This document shows, one piece after another, positions 1 to 9,292 of a stretch of 36,051 nucleotides of DNA. Location: the NCBI GenBank assembly GCA_013697735.1, contig JACCWH010000140.1, positions 1-36,051 of the forward strand, given 5' to 3'. This DNA comes from Trueperaceae bacterium. Lineage in GTDB: Bacteria; Deinococcota; Deinococci; Deinococcales; Trueperaceae. Both the position numbers and the translations under genes were made by a program. Under the pieces are notes generated by a model. It made no database searches and was not told where the DNA came from. It saw only the letters and a list, made by a program, of their open reading frames with translations. Positions within the stretch are counted from its first letter, which is position 1. Every line of letters starts with the position of its first letter.

Positions 1-24
1 GACAGGGTCGCCCGGGCGTGACCG

Positions 25-115
<91 letters not shown>

Positions 116-249
116 GAACGCTTCGCGCGGACCCCGCGGGGCGGGTCGCTCGGCGCGAGCCTGCACAGGCTATCACGACACCGGCGACGCGAGGGGTTCG
201 CGAGCGGCGCGCGCCAGACGACGTGCATCTTCGCGGCCGTCCGCTTGCC

Positions 250-279
250 TTGCACTCGGGTGGGTAGGCGTGCTGTAAT
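250..279 (+). promoter_or_regulatory. candidate rpsA promoter
   Basis: TTGCAC at 250-255 resembles a -35 box. TGTAAT at 274-279 resembles a -10 box, with an 18-base spacer. It sits about 45 bases before the rpsA start, and a good ribosome binding site (GAAGGAGGA, 304-312) follows. The match is by eye and the start site is not proven. Confidence 0.45.
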
Positions 280-323
280 AGCATGTTGCGATTCGTCGTA
301 GCTGAAGGAGGACCCCCCTTTCC

Positions 324-2606
324 ATGAACGACAAGCCGAACCAGGCCGTGGACACCCCTGCCCCGGCCACCGACCCAGCCCCGGAGACCAACCACGACCA
401 GGCCCCGACTGCGGTTGCTGAGCAGGGTGACCAGAACGCAGCGGCGACGAACGACCACGTGTCCTCCGTTGCCCAACACGACGAAGCCCAAGACGACGAA
501 GCCCAGAACGACGCGATCTCGATGGACGACCTCCTCGACGACGCCGCGTTCGACCAGAAGCCCGACGACACGTCCGACGACGAGATCACGATGGAAGACG
601 TGCTCGCCGCCTCGGACGAACAGTTGGCCCGCAAGCCCGTCCATCGCGGAATGATCGTCAACGGCGAGATCATCATGCTCACGCAAGATGGCATCGTCAT
701 CGACGTCGGCGCGAAGATCGAAGGCCTGCTGCCGTACAACCAACTGTTCGAACACGACAGCACGCAGGAAGAGGCAGCCCAGTACTACAAGGCGGGCGAC
801 GCCATTCTCGTGTACGTCGTGCGATCCGACGTCCCGAACAACACGATCGTCCTTTCCAAGCGCCGTGCCGACGCCGAGCGCGCGTGGAACCTCCTGCAGG
901 AGATCCATGAAAAGGAGAAGCCGGTCGAGGTCGAGATCGTCGAGAAGGTCCGTGGCGGTCTCGTCGCGAACCTCGGCGTGCGGGCATTCCTCCCCGCCAG
1001 CCAGGTCGACATCCGGCGCGTGAACGATCTCGACCCGTACGTCGGCCAGCGCATGAAGGTCAAGATCATCGAGCTCAACCGTCGACGGAACCGCGTGATC
1101 ATCTCGCGCCGCTCCATCCTCGAACTCGAGCTCGCCGGCCAGAAGGACAAGACGCTCAAGCAACTCGAGCCCGGGTTCCGGACCGAGGGCGAAGTCGTGG
1201 AGATCACCGACTTCGGCGTCTTCGTCAACCTCGGCGGCATCGACGGGCTCGTGCACCGCAGCGAACTGACCCACGGCCGCTTCAGCCACCCGCGTGACGT
1301 GCTGAAGGTCGGCGAGAAGGTCAAGGTCGAGGTCCTCGACATGGACCTCGAGCGCGAGCGCATCAACCTGTCGATGAAGAAGCTCCTCCCGAACCCGTGG
1401 GAGAACGTGCTCACGACCTACAACATCGGCCAGCGCGTGACGGGTAAGGTCACGAACCTCACCCCGTTCGGCGCGTTCGTCGAGATCGAAGCGGGCCTCG
1501 AGGGCCTCATCCACGTCTCCGAGATGAGTTGGACCAAGCGCGTCCGGCACCCCAAGGAGATCGTCACCGAGGGTGACGAGGTCGAGGCGATGATCCTCAA
1601 GATCGACACCGAGCAGCAGCGCATCTCGCTCGGGCTCCGCCAGACCCAGCCCGATCCGTGGAGCAGTCTCCCCGACCGCTTCCCGCCCGGCACCGAAGTC
1701 ACCGGCCCCATCACGGGCATCACCGACTTCGGCGTGTTCATGGAGATCGAAGAGGGCATCGAAGGCCTCGTCCACATCTCCGAGCTGGCGCACGATCACA
1801 TCGAAGACATCAACGAGCACTTCAAGCGTGGCGACGAAGTCACCGCGGTGATCCTGAACATCGACCCGGTCGAACAGCGTGCCAGCCTCTCGCGTAAGCG
1901 CCTCCTCCCCTTCACGGCGGGCACGGGCTCCTACGACGACATCGGCACCGGAGCGCCCGCAGCTCGCGGCGCCGGAGCCGGCGCCCGTCGCGGCGGACGC
2001 CGCGGTGGTCGCCGCGGTGCGGGCATCGACTACGACTACAGCTACGCCGCCGACACGGCGGGTCAGAAGACGACCACGAAACTCGGTGACGTCTACGCCG
2101 ACCTCTTCGCGCAGTTCGGTCTGAGCGACGCGAAGGACAAGGATGACGACGCCGCCAAGGAGACGCCCGCCGCGGACGCCGCCGACGGCGCCGGTAGCGA
2201 CGACGCAGGAACCGAGGCTCCCAAGGATCAGGCCGCGCCCGAAGCGACCGCTCCCGCAGCGCCCGCCCCGCGCCCCGCACCCACGCCGAGGGTCGAAGAG
2301 CCCGTCGATCCCGAGAACGCGATCGACGCCGCCGAAGCCGCCGCGCTGCTGACCGCCGCCTTCCGCGATGGTCGCCGTCCCAACCCCGCCGCCGAGAGCG
2401 CTCCCGCGACCGACGAGGCCGCCGTGCCCGACGCGCGCAGCGCCGATCACGCGGATCACGCCTCAGACGAAGCGGCCAGACGCGAACGTGAAGACGCCGA
2501 AGAGGCCTCCGCCCAAGCGGAGGACGAGGCCCAGGCCGACGCCGAGAAGGCGCTCGGGTTCGGTGACGACGACGACAAGCGCGAGGGAAAGCGGGACGAA
2601 GGCTGA
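324..2606 (+). CDS. rpsA: 30S ribosomal protein S1
   Basis: RNA-binding ribosomal protein S1, which helps load mRNA onto the 30S subunit. Five S1 (OB-fold) repeats are visible at about residues 105-182, 198-264, 280-353, 365-438 and 452-525. The last three carry the typical TDFGVFV / TPFGAFVEI / TDFGVFMEI cores and GLVH(I/R)SEL segments. The start ATG follows GAAGGAGGA by 11 bases. The protein is 760 residues, longer than usual for S1. About 100 acidic residues precede the first repeat. After the fifth repeat comes an Arg/Gly-rich patch (about 548-567) and then a roughly 190-residue Ala/Asp/Glu/Pro-rich tail. The tail composition suggests a disordered region. The S1 identity is secure; the role of the tail is unknown. 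Confidence 0.95.
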   Translation: MNDKPNQAVDTPAPATDPAPETNHDQAPTAVAEQGDQNAAATNDHVSSVAQHDEAQDDEAQNDAISMDDLLDDAAFDQKPDDTSDDEITMEDVLAASDEQLARKPVHRGMIVNGEIIMLTQDGIVIDVGAKIEGLLPYNQLFEHDSTQEEAAQYYKAGDAILVYVVRSDVPNNTIVLSKRRADAERAWNLLQEIHEKEKPVEVEIVEKVRGGLVANLGVRAFLPASQVDIRRVNDLDPYVGQRMKVKIIELNRRRNRVIISRRSILELELAGQKDKTLKQLEPGFRTEGEVVEITDFGVFVNLGGIDGLVHRSELTHGRFSHPRDVLKVGEKVKVEVLDMDLERERINLSMKKLLPNPWENVLTTYNIGQRVTGKVTNLTPFGAFVEIEAGLEGLIHVSEMSWTKRVRHPKEIVTEGDEVEAMILKIDTEQQRISLGLRQTQPDPWSSLPDRFPPGTEVTGPITGITDFGVFMEIEEGIEGLVHISELAHDHIEDINEHFKRGDEVTAVILNIDPVEQRASLSRKRLLPFTAGTGSYDDIGTGAPAARGAGAGARRGGRRGGRRGAGIDYDYSYAADTAGQKTTTKLGDVYADLFAQFGLSDAKDKDDDAAKETPAADAADGAGSDDAGTEAPKDQAAPEATAPAAPAPRPAPTPRVEEPVDPENAIDAAEAAALLTAAFRDGRRPNPAAESAPATDEAAVPDARSADHADHASDEAARREREDAEEASAQAEDEAQADAEKALGFGDDDDKREGKRDEG

Positions 2607-2654
2607 TCCTCTGACCCGCCCCATGCGGCCACGAGGCCGTTCGCACGACGGCAG

Positions 2655-2682
2655 CGCGCCGGACCCTCGGGTTCGGCGCGCC
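2655..2682 (+). terminator. stem-loop after rpsA
   Basis: A 12-base-pair stem with one G-T wobble (2655-2666 against 2671-2682) closes a four-base CTCG loop, about 50 bases after the rpsA stop codon. No T-run follows, so it is either a GC-only terminator of the kind common in high-GC genomes or an mRNA 3'-end stabiliser. Confidence 0.65.
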
Positions 2683-2743
2683 CCTCATTGGACCTACCCC
2701 ACGGCGATCACCGACCTCGCCCCCTCGCGACACGACCAGCCGC

Positions 2744-2749
2744 TATGAT
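2744..2749 (+). promoter_or_regulatory. -10 box of a near-leaderless promoter
   Basis: TATGAT lies six bases before the GTG start at 2756, with no ribosome binding site between. This TANNNT-then-start layout is the leaderless promoter pattern described in Deinococcus. It also supports the short gene that follows. Confidence 0.5.
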
Positions 2750-2755
2750 CCACGG

Positions 2756-3022
2756 GTGAGCGGCATGCTGATTGCCGTGTTCATCCCCATGCTCGCGTGC
2801 AGCATCGGGGCGTGGGCAGGGAGCCACATACGCGGCGACCGCCAGGTGCGGGGGTCGCTACGAGTTCTCGCTGGCCTCGGAGGGCTCGGGGCCCTCCATG
2901 CGTCGATGGTCTGGCCGGCAGCACCCGACACACCCGTCGGCTTCGCCGCGCTCGTCATGTCCGGGTACCTCTTCGGCCTCGCGGCTCCGTATCGCCCTGC
3001 AGCGGACTCCGAGCACGAGTGA
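2756..3022 (+). CDS. small hydrophobic membrane protein, unknown function
   Basis: An 88-residue protein starting at GTG. Three hydrophobic stretches are visible: residues about 4-22, 38-53 and 62-77. This suggests a small three-helix membrane protein with a short charged C-terminus. No family is recognised. The start is supported by a -10 box six bases upstream rather than by a ribosome binding site. It lies between rpsA and the convergent htpX-like gene, whose end is 18 bases away. The coding call rests on hydrophobic pattern and promoter placement; a spurious ORF is possible in DNA this GC-rich. Confidence 0.5.
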   Translation: MSGMLIAVFIPMLACSIGAWAGSHIRGDRQVRGSLRVLAGLGGLGALHASMVWPAAPDTPVGFAALVMSGYLFGLAAPYRPAADSEHE

Positions 3023-3040
3023 CCGCCGCTCGATCCCTCC

Positions 3041-4012
3041 TCAGACGCGCCGCAGCCGGTCGATCCGCTCCTGGATGGGCGGGTGCGTGGAGAAGAGGCC
3101 GTGGGCATTGCGCTTCGCCAACGGGTTCACGAAGAACATGTGCTGCACGCCCTCTGAGACCTGCAAACGCTCGCCGGAGAAGTCGCGCAGCTTTTCGAGG
3201 GCGCTCGCGAGCCCCTCGGGATTGCGCGTGATGTAGGCGCCCGTCGCGTCCGCGAGATACTCGCGGCGGCGGCTCACCGCCATGCGCAGGAGGGTCGCCA
3301 GGATCGGCGCCACGATCAGTAGCACCACCAGCGCCACCATCGCCAGCGCCTGCCCCTTCCCGCCCCCCGACGACCGCCCTCGACCGCGCGCGCCACCGAA
3401 GCGCATCGCGCGCAGGATCACGTCGCGCATCAACACGACGGCCCCCACCGTGGCGGCGAGCAGCGATGCGAAGCGGATGTCGTAGTTGCGGATGTGCGCC
3501 AGCTCGTGCGCCACCACGCCCTCGAGCTCCTGCCGGTCGAGCAGGTCGAGCAGCCCCGTGGTCACCGCCACCACGCCGTGCTTCGGATCGCGCCCCGTGG
3601 CGAACGCGTTCGGGGCCGGGCTGTCGATCACGAAGATGCGCGGCACCGGCACCCCCGCGCCGAGCGAGACCGCCTCGGTCACGTTCACCAGGTAGCGGTG
3701 CTCCTCACGCGTCGCGGCGCGGGCACCGGAGGCGGCGAGCGCCATCTTGTCCGAGAACCAATAGGCAGCGAAGGTCATCCCCGTGGCGACCACCACCGCG
3801 ATCACCACGAAGAACAGCGCCGCTCCGGGCTCGAGCGCGAGGGCGACGAGGTAGGCGATCGCGACGAGCATCAGCACCACGCCGGCGCCGAGCAGCCACG
3901 ACGCGCGCATGTTCCCCGCCTGCCAATCGAGCAGGCTGATGCGCTGGCCCGTCGCCGGATCGGTGATCGCGTCGGGCAGGCGCGACGGCGCCGAACGTGT
4001 CGACGTGGTCAC
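3041..4012 (-). CDS. htpX: M48-family membrane zinc metalloprotease (HtpX-like)
   Basis: Integral membrane zinc protease of the M48/HtpX family, which degrades misfolded membrane proteins. Residues 169-173 are HELAH, the HEXXH zinc site. E251 in the REYLAD segment is the expected third ligand. STHPP at 308-312 is the conserved C-terminal motif. Hydrophobic helices lie at about 38-60, 65-85, 180-197 and 222-243. The 323-residue length is normal. A Gly/Arg-rich loop (205-220) sits between the catalytic helix and the next membrane segment. It follows lemA by 15 bases, and lemA-htpX pairs are common in bacteria, so co-transcription is likely. The gene symbol is used at family level. Confidence 0.88.
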   Translation of the reverse strand: MTTSTRSAPSRLPDAITDPATGQRISLLDWQAGNMRASWLLGAGVVLMLVAIAYLVALALEPGAALFFVVIAVVVATGMTFAAYWFSDKMALAASGARAATREEHRYLVNVTEAVSLGAGVPVPRIFVIDSPAPNAFATGRDPKHGVVAVTTGLLDLLDRQELEGVVAHELAHIRNYDIRFASLLAATVGAVVLMRDVILRAMRFGGARGRGRSSGGGKGQALAMVALVVLLIVAPILATLLRMAVSRRREYLADATGAYITRNPEGLASALEKLRDFSGERLQVSEGVQHMFFVNPLAKRNAHGLFSTHPPIQERIDRLRRV

Positions 4013-4027
4013 GAGGGGTCGGCGGAC

Positions 4028-4591
4028 CTAGGCCGTCGCGCCGAAGGAGACCTGCGGAACGGCCTTGTCTTCCTCGGGGACCTCGAGGTAGACGTGGCGC
4101 GACTTGCCCATCGGGTTGGCGAGGAAGACGCCCGGGACGGTCTCGATCACGGTGTTGTACTGCAACACGGCGTCGTTGTAGAACTGCCGCGCGTACGCGA
4201 TCTTGTTCTCGACGCTCGAGAGCTCCTCCTGCAACAGCTTGAAGTTCTCGTTCGCCTTCAGCTCCGGGTAGGCCTCGGAGATCGCGAAGAGGCGGCCGAG
4301 GGCGGCCGTCATCATGTTGGCGGCCTCCGCCGACTGGTCGACGTTCTTCGCGCCCGCCATGGCGGCTCGCGCCCTGCCGACGTTGTCGAAGACCTCCTTC
4401 TCGTGCGCGGCGTAGCCCTTCACGGTCTCGATCAGGTTGGGCACGAGGTCGTTGCGCCGCTTGAGCTGCACGTCGATCTGGCTCCAAGCGTTTTGGTAGC
4501 GATTCTCGAGCGTGATGATCCGGTTGTAGATGTTGACGACGAACAGGACCAGCGCCGCGAGCAGCACCAGGACGACGATGGTTGATGTCAC
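4028..4591 (-). CDS. lemA: LemA family protein
   Basis: LemA-family protein of 187 residues: one N-terminal membrane helix (about 4-24) followed by a long helical cytoplasmic or extracytoplasmic domain. The diagnostic stretch with NRYQNAW, the RRNDLVPNL segment and the NDAVLQYN segment is present. The start is GTG at 4591, fixed by an AGGAGG box at 4599-4604, seven bases upstream. It lies between mnmA (23-base gap) and the HtpX-like protease (15-base gap). LemA proteins are frequently encoded next to M48 proteases, but their molecular role is poorly defined. Confidence 0.92.
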   Translation of the reverse strand: MTSTIVVLVLLAALVLFVVNIYNRIITLENRYQNAWSQIDVQLKRRNDLVPNLIETVKGYAAHEKEVFDNVGRARAAMAGAKNVDQSAEAANMMTAALGRLFAISEAYPELKANENFKLLQEELSSVENKIAYARQFYNDAVLQYNTVIETVPGVFLANPMGKSRHVYLEVPEEDKAVPQVSFGATA

Positions 4592-4614
4592 CTGAAGGCC
4601 TCCTGGGGGTCAGT

Positions 4615-5736
4615 CTACTTCGTAGGCGGCCGCGACGTGTGGGACGCTCCTCCGTCGCCCCGGGAGACGATCACACCGCCGCCGAGCAAGCGCTCGCCGT
4701 CGTAGAGCACCGCCGACTGTCCGCGCGCCACGGCGAACTGTGGCTCGTCGAACGTCAACGAGAAGCCGTCGTCGCCACGCCGCGCCAGGCGCGCCGCGAC
4801 CGGCGACTGCCGATAGCGCACCTGCGCCCAGACGCGCTCGGGAAGCTCGGCGGGGTCGCACAGGAGGTTCATCCGGTCGGCCACGAGCTCGCGCCACCGG
4901 CACATCTCGCGTGGCCCGACCACCACGGTATTGGTCGCGGGCTCGACGTCGATCACGTAGCGCGGCACGTGCGAGCGCCAGAGCCCCAGGCCGCGCTTCT
5001 GCCCGATCGTGTAGAACGGCACGCCAGCGTGCTCACCCACCACCTCGAAGTCCGCACTCGCGTCGACCACCGGCCCCGGCTCCGCCTTCGCGCGCCCCTC
5101 GAGGTAGCCCTTCACCGTGTCGGGGATGAAGCAGAGCCCGCTCGACGACGCCTTCCAAGCGACCGAGAGCCCACGCTTGACCGCCTCTTGGCGTACCTCG
5201 GGCTTCGTCATCTCGCCGAGCGGGAAGAGCAGGTATGGCAGGATCTCGCGCGGCAGCGCCCACAGGAAGTAGGTCTGGTCCTTGTCGTCGTCACGACCTC
5301 GGTGCAGTTCTGGGCCCCGCCGCCCGTCGACCCGGCGCACGTAGTGACCCGTCGCCATGAACTCGCAGCCGAGGCGCTGCGCGCGCCGCACGAAGTCACC
5401 GAACTTGATCTCGCGGTTGCACCAGACGCACGGGTTGGGCGTCTCCCCCGCCTCGTACCCCGGCACGAACGGGTCGATCACCACGCGATCGAACGCCTCG
5501 CGGGCGTCGAGCAGATAGAAGGGGACGTCGAGCCGATCGGCGATGCGGCGTGCGTCGAACGCTGCCTCCGGACTGCAGCAAGCGTCGAACGCCCCCTCGG
5601 GGCGGTCGTCCGACCAGAAGCGGAGCATGGAGCCGACTACCTCGAACCCGGCCTCCACCAGCAGCGCCGTGGCGACCGACGAGTCGACCCCTCCCGACAT
5701 CGCCGCGAGCACCTTCGGGCCTCCCGAGGGACGCAT
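4615..5736 (-). CDS. mnmA: tRNA-specific 2-thiouridylase MnmA
   Basis: Cytoplasmic enzyme that activates U34 of tRNA-Lys/Glu/Gln with ATP and replaces O2 with sulfur. The PP-loop SGGVDSSV is at residues 14-21. The two catalytic cysteines are in place: C103 in NPCVWC and C202 in the SSGLCF segment, matching C102 and C199 of E. coli MnmA. The chosen ATG at 5736 has a GGAGG box about eight bases upstream and gives the usual N-terminus and a 373-residue length. An ATG at 5796 is an alternative: it sits just after a -10 box but adds 20 residues that do not look conserved. It heads the mnmA-lemA-htpX cluster. Confidence 0.93.
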   Translation of the reverse strand: MRPSGGPKVLAAMSGGVDSSVATALLVEAGFEVVGSMLRFWSDDRPEGAFDACCSPEAAFDARRIADRLDVPFYLLDAREAFDRVVIDPFVPGYEAGETPNPCVWCNREIKFGDFVRRAQRLGCEFMATGHYVRRVDGRRGPELHRGRDDDKDQTYFLWALPREILPYLLFPLGEMTKPEVRQEAVKRGLSVAWKASSSGLCFIPDTVKGYLEGRAKAEPGPVVDASADFEVVGEHAGVPFYTIGQKRGLGLWRSHVPRYVIDVEPATNTVVVGPREMCRWRELVADRMNLLCDPAELPERVWAQVRYRQSPVAARLARRGDDGFSLTFDEPQFAVARGQSAVLYDGERLLGGGVIVSRGDGGASHTSRPPTK

Positions 5737-5804
5737 CACCTCCCCCTCCGCGGGCGTGGCGCTCGGACTCCGGACGTGGTCGTCGCTGCGGCTCATGACC
5801 CACG

Positions 5805-5810
5805 AGTCTA
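5805..5810 (-). promoter_or_regulatory. -10 box upstream of mnmA
   Basis: On the minus strand TAGACT lies eight bases before the ATG at 5796 and about 68 bases before the preferred start at 5736. It fits the TANNNT box seen before other genes here. If used, the mRNA would begin near 5798, giving either a near-leaderless long form or a roughly 62-base leader for the preferred start. Confidence 0.4.
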
Positions 5811-5836
5811 GCCGACCGGCCACGGCGGGCGCGCGG

Positions 5837-5842
5837 TAGGAT
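5837..5842 (+). promoter_or_regulatory. -10 box upstream of the LapA-like gene
   Basis: TAGGAT lies 17 bases before the GTG start at 5860, with a CGGAGG ribosome binding site at 5849-5854 between them. It is back to back with the mnmA box about 30 bases away, so this is a compact divergent promoter region. No clear -35 box is visible. Confidence 0.35.
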
Positions 5843-5859
5843 GGACGTCGGAGGTCCGC

Positions 5860-6225
5860 GTGAAAGCCATCCGCATCGCCCAGGTCGTTGCGCTCGTGCT
5901 CGTCGCCATCTACGGGTGGGTCTTTCACAACGTCAACCCCGACTACGTCATCCTTCCGCTCCTCATCTCCATGTCACCCGCGCTCCTGGTGCTGATCGCG
6001 GTGCTGCTCACGTGGCTCCTCACCAGCCTGCCCGCGCGAGCCCGCACCTGGCGGCTCGAGCGCCGCCTCAAGCAGACGCGCGAGGAGCGCGATGCACTCG
6101 AAGCACAGCTCAGGCCGCCGCTCCCCTACGACCCCGCCGCCGGCCCGGTGATCCCCGACCGGATCGATCCCTACGAGGCATCGAGCGCCGAACGGCGTGG
6201 CGACGATCCCACCGACTACCTGTGA
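5860..6225 (+). CDS. LapA-like two-helix membrane protein
   Basis: A 121-residue protein with two membrane helices at about residues 5-22 and 31-57, separated by a short loop with FHNVNPDYV. A charged, probably coiled-coil segment follows (about 60-85), then a Pro/Asp-rich tail. This order (helix, short loop, helix, cytoplasmic coiled coil) is that of LapA/DUF1049 proteins. In some bacteria these help assemble the lipopolysaccharide export machinery; in others their role is unclear. The GTG start is supported by CGGAGG at 5849-5854. recJ follows after 67 bases. Family membership rests on topology rather than on a firm motif. Confidence 0.72.
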   Translation: MKAIRIAQVVALVLVAIYGWVFHNVNPDYVILPLLISMSPALLVLIAVLLTWLLTSLPARARTWRLERRLKQTREERDALEAQLRPPLPYDPAAGPVIPDRIDPYEASSAERRGDDPTDYL

Positions 6226-6292
6226 GTGCCCCGCACCGCGCCCCGCGCGCTCGCCGCACGCTCCACCCGAACCGCCGGTCCGTAGGGGCCGC

Positions 6293-8569
6293 GTGAGCAC
6301 CCCCGATACCGCCTGGGCGCTGCGAATGCCCGCCCCCCTCGACGCGGTTCGCGCCCTCACCGACGAGCTCCACGTGCATCCGACGCTGGCGGCCGCCGTC
6401 TGGGCGCGCGGGCTGCGCACGCACGCATCGCGGCGCCTGAGGCCCGAGCTCGTCCCCGCACCGATCCCGCACCTCGACGAGGCCGCCGAGCGCCTCGAGC
6501 GCGCGATCGAGCGGCGCGAGCGCATCGTGCTCCACGGTGACTACGACGCCGACGGCGTCACCGGGACGGCCGTGCTCACCCTCGGCCTGCGCGCACTCGG
6601 CGGCCGTGTCGCCCCCTTCATCCCCGACCGACTGGGCGACGGGTACGGCGTCTCGAGCGCTCGCATCGACGAGCACGTCGCTGCAGCCGATCTCTTCGTC
6701 ACGATCGACTGCGGCATCTCGAACCACGACGAGGTCGCGCGCCTGCGCTCCGCCGGCGTCGACGTGATCGTCACCGATCACCACGTTCCCGGCGCCACGC
6801 TGCCCGCTGCGCTCGTGGTCCACCCGGCGCTCGCACCACGCGACGACGACGGCACCGCCGATCTCACGGGCGCCGGCGTCGCCTACCACCTGTTGTGGGC
6901 GCTCCACCGCCGCCGCGGGCTCGCTGCCCCGCTCGAGTACGCCGACCTCGCCACCGTCGGCACGATCGCCGACGTGGCCCCCCTCCTCGGCGCCAACCGC
7001 GCCCTCGTGCGCGCCGGGCTCGAGCGCATGCACGCCTCGACCTCCGCCGGACTCCGTGCGCTCGTGGGGCTCAACAAGCTCCGCGGCGCCGTCAGCGCCC
7101 ACCACGTGGCGTTCGTGCTGGCGCCGCGGCTCAACGCCGCTGGTCGCCTCGGTCGCTCGAACGACGCCCTCGAACTCCTCACCACCGGCTCCGACGACCG
7201 CGCGCGCGTGCTGGCCACGCTGCTCGACGTCCTGAACGGCGAGCGCCGCACCCTGCAGGCCCGCATGCTCGAGCAGGCGCTCGAGATCGTGGACCCCGCC
7301 GCCCCCGCCGTCGTGATCCGCCATCCGGAGTGGCACCCGGGCGTGATGGGGATCGTGGCGAGCCAGGTGCTCGAGCGGCACTACCGCCCGGTGTTCGTGG
7401 TGGCGCAAGGGAAAGGAAGCGTCCGCTCCACACCGGGCATCTCCGCCGTCGCCGGCCTGAACGCTGCCGGCACCGTGCTGCAGCGCTGGGGCGGGCACGC
7501 TGCGGCGGCGGGCTTCTCGCTCGACGAGGCGAACTTCGAGGCATTTCGCGACGCGATATACGACTTCGTGTCGTCGCACCCCGTGCCCGTGCGCACCGTC
7601 ACGGCCGACGCGGTGCTCCGCCCCGACCAGGTGACGAGCGATCTCTTCGCCGCGCTCGCCGAACTCGAGCCGTATGGCCAGGGGCACGTCGCTCCACGCT
7701 TCGCGGTGCGCGGACCCCTCACACGGCTCCGCGCGGTGGGCAAGGGGGGCGACCACCTGCAGCTCGGCGTCGGGGCCGTGAAGGGCGTCGCCTGGAACCG
7801 CGGCCACGAAGCGGAGCGCTGGACCCTCGGTGGCGCCATCACCGCCTTCGCCAGCCTCGCCGAAGCGACCTACCGCGACATCACCACCATCGAGTTGCGC
7901 GCCGAGGCCCTGACCGACTCGCCGTCGCTCCACTTGGCACCCGAAGCCATCGACGCCCACCGCTCGGGCGCCGAGCGACACCCGAGCGCGCCCTGCCGAC
8001 TCCGGCTCGGCCCGCCGCCGGCCCGGTCGGCGGACGTCACCCACATCACCGCGCTCGTCCCCGACGGGCTCGACCCGCTGGCGCCCCTGCGCCGCGCGCT
8101 CGCCGGCGCGGGCGTCGTCCACCTCGATCTCGACGAGCGCGCGCTCGTCGCCCTGGAGCGCGCCGCGGACGCCTACCCGAACGTGCACGACCTGCGCACC
8201 GCATTCGTGGCCGCGCAACGCGGTCGCGCCCTGCCGTGGTCGGACGCGAAGGCGACCCTCGCACGGACCGCCCTCGAGGAGCTCGACTTGCTCGACGTGC
8301 GCGGCCGCGCTCGCCGCGCCCAGCGGCGCGACCCCTACGACGCCGCCACGCTGCGCGCCTCACTCGTGGCGCGGCACGCGCTCGACACCCTCGTGAACGT
8401 GATTCGGTGCCTCGGGCGCGACGACGCGGCGCGCGCGATCGCCGCCCTCGTCGCACCGTCGGGTGCCGACGGGGGCGACGCTCGGACGGGCGGGCTGATC
8501 GCGGACACGGAAGATCAACCGCCCGAGGGAGCCGTCGCGAGCGATCGCGACGGCGTGGTCGCGGTCTGA
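6293..8569 (+). CDS. recJ: single-stranded-DNA-specific exonuclease RecJ
   Basis: 5'-3' single-strand DNA exonuclease of recombination and mismatch repair (DHH superfamily, Mn/Mg dependent). GDYDADG at residues 82-88, IDCGIS at 138-143 and the DHH triad at 162-164 are the metal-binding motifs. The DHHA1 region shows LNAAGRLGRSND and the WGGH motif. The GTG start at 6293 is chosen because it keeps the W-A-L-R N-terminus typical of RecJ; the ribosome binding site is weak (AGGGG at 6284-6288). At 758 residues it is longer than E. coli RecJ. The excess is a C-terminal region after the OB-fold, as known for Deinococcus-Thermus RecJ. Confidence 0.93.
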   Translation: MSTPDTAWALRMPAPLDAVRALTDELHVHPTLAAAVWARGLRTHASRRLRPELVPAPIPHLDEAAERLERAIERRERIVLHGDYDADGVTGTAVLTLGLRALGGRVAPFIPDRLGDGYGVSSARIDEHVAAADLFVTIDCGISNHDEVARLRSAGVDVIVTDHHVPGATLPAALVVHPALAPRDDDGTADLTGAGVAYHLLWALHRRRGLAAPLEYADLATVGTIADVAPLLGANRALVRAGLERMHASTSAGLRALVGLNKLRGAVSAHHVAFVLAPRLNAAGRLGRSNDALELLTTGSDDRARVLATLLDVLNGERRTLQARMLEQALEIVDPAAPAVVIRHPEWHPGVMGIVASQVLERHYRPVFVVAQGKGSVRSTPGISAVAGLNAAGTVLQRWGGHAAAAGFSLDEANFEAFRDAIYDFVSSHPVPVRTVTADAVLRPDQVTSDLFAALAELEPYGQGHVAPRFAVRGPLTRLRAVGKGGDHLQLGVGAVKGVAWNRGHEAERWTLGGAITAFASLAEATYRDITTIELRAEALTDSPSLHLAPEAIDAHRSGAERHPSAPCRLRLGPPPARSADVTHITALVPDGLDPLAPLRRALAGAGVVHLDLDERALVALERAADAYPNVHDLRTAFVAAQRGRALPWSDAKATLARTALEELDLLDVRGRARRAQRRDPYDAATLRASLVARHALDTLVNVIRCLGRDDAARAIAALVAPSGADGGDARTGGLIADTEDQPPEGAVASDRDGVVAV

Positions 8570-8616
8570 ACGATCGCTCGCCGCCCGCCGAACCATGCAC
8601 GACGACTGGAGGCACG

Positions 8617-9261
8617 ATGCAGGAGATTTGGTGGATTCGCCACGGCGAGACGGATTGGAATCTGAACGGACGCGTCCAGGGGACGTCCGACATCCCCCTC
8701 AACGCCACGGGCCGAGCGCAGGCCGCCGCCCTCGCCGAACGATTCGACGGTACGGCCGAGTTCGACGGCGTCTACGCGTCCGACCTCGAGCGCGCGGCCG
8801 AGACCGCGCGCCTCGCCCTGCCCGATGTGGGCGCAGTCCTCGACGCGCGCCTGCAGGAACTCGACTACGGGCACCTCGAGGGGCATCGCTGGGCCGACCC
8901 GATGCCGGCCGAACTCGTCGATCCCGTCCGCGCCTGGCAGGCCGATCCCTTCGAGGGGCGCGTGCCGGGTGGCGAGTCGTACGGCGATCTCACCGACCGC
9001 GTCGCTGCCTTCCTCGCCGAGCTCCCGACGGCGGGACGCTTCGCGCTGTTCAGCCACGGCGGCACCATCCGCAGCGCCCTGTACGCCGTGATCGGGCGCC
9101 CCCGAGGCGAGTGGCGCATCGCCGTGGAGAACACGTCCATCACGCGCGTGCGCTTCGATCGGCGCGGCGCGACGCTCGTGACGCTGAACGATCACGGCCA
9201 CCTGGATCGGTTCGAGCCGTTGGAGAAGGTCGGCCCGGAAACGAGCGCCCTCACGACCTAG
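8617..9261 (+). CDS. histidine phosphatase family protein (phosphoglycerate-mutase-like)
   Basis: A 214-residue cytoplasmic phosphatase of the histidine phosphatase superfamily, branch 1. The phospho-accepting H9 is in IRHGETDWN, E81 in LQELDYG is the likely acid, and H147 in LFSHGG is the second catalytic histidine. Arginines R8 and R59 fit the phosphate pocket. The ATG at 8617 has GGAGG at 8608-8612, four bases upstream. It sits 47 bases after recJ in the same direction. The substrate is not decidable: cobalamin-pathway alpha-ribazole phosphatases and broad-specificity sugar-phosphate phosphatases share this motif set, and no cobalamin gene is nearby. Confidence 0.88.
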   Translation: MQEIWWIRHGETDWNLNGRVQGTSDIPLNATGRAQAAALAERFDGTAEFDGVYASDLERAAETARLALPDVGAVLDARLQELDYGHLEGHRWADPMPAELVDPVRAWQADPFEGRVPGGESYGDLTDRVAAFLAELPTAGRFALFSHGGTIRSALYAVIGRPRGEWRIAVENTSITRVRFDRRGATLVTLNDHGHLDRFEPLEKVGPETSALTT

Positions 9262-9280
9262 AGCGCTCCACGCCGCGTGC

Positions 9281-9286
9281 GATACT
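9281..9286 (+). promoter_or_regulatory. possible -10 box of a near-leaderless promoter
   Basis: GATACT lies six bases before the ATG at 9293 and no ribosome binding site is visible. The spacing matches the box before the small membrane protein gene at 2756, although the first base deviates from TANNNT. Confidence 0.3.
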
Positions 9287-9292
9287 GCTGGC

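Noticed and set aside
3494-4585. A 363-codon plus-strand frame opposite htpX and lemA
   Set aside because: Shadow frame across two confident genes, dominated by Arg, His, Asp and Val repeats typical of antisense GC-rich DNA.
6110-8218. A 702-codon open frame on the minus strand opposite recJ
   Set aside because: It is rich in Arg, Gly, Ala, His and Val with no domain, and mirrors a clear recJ. Long antisense frames are expected in GC-rich genes with strong third-position bias.
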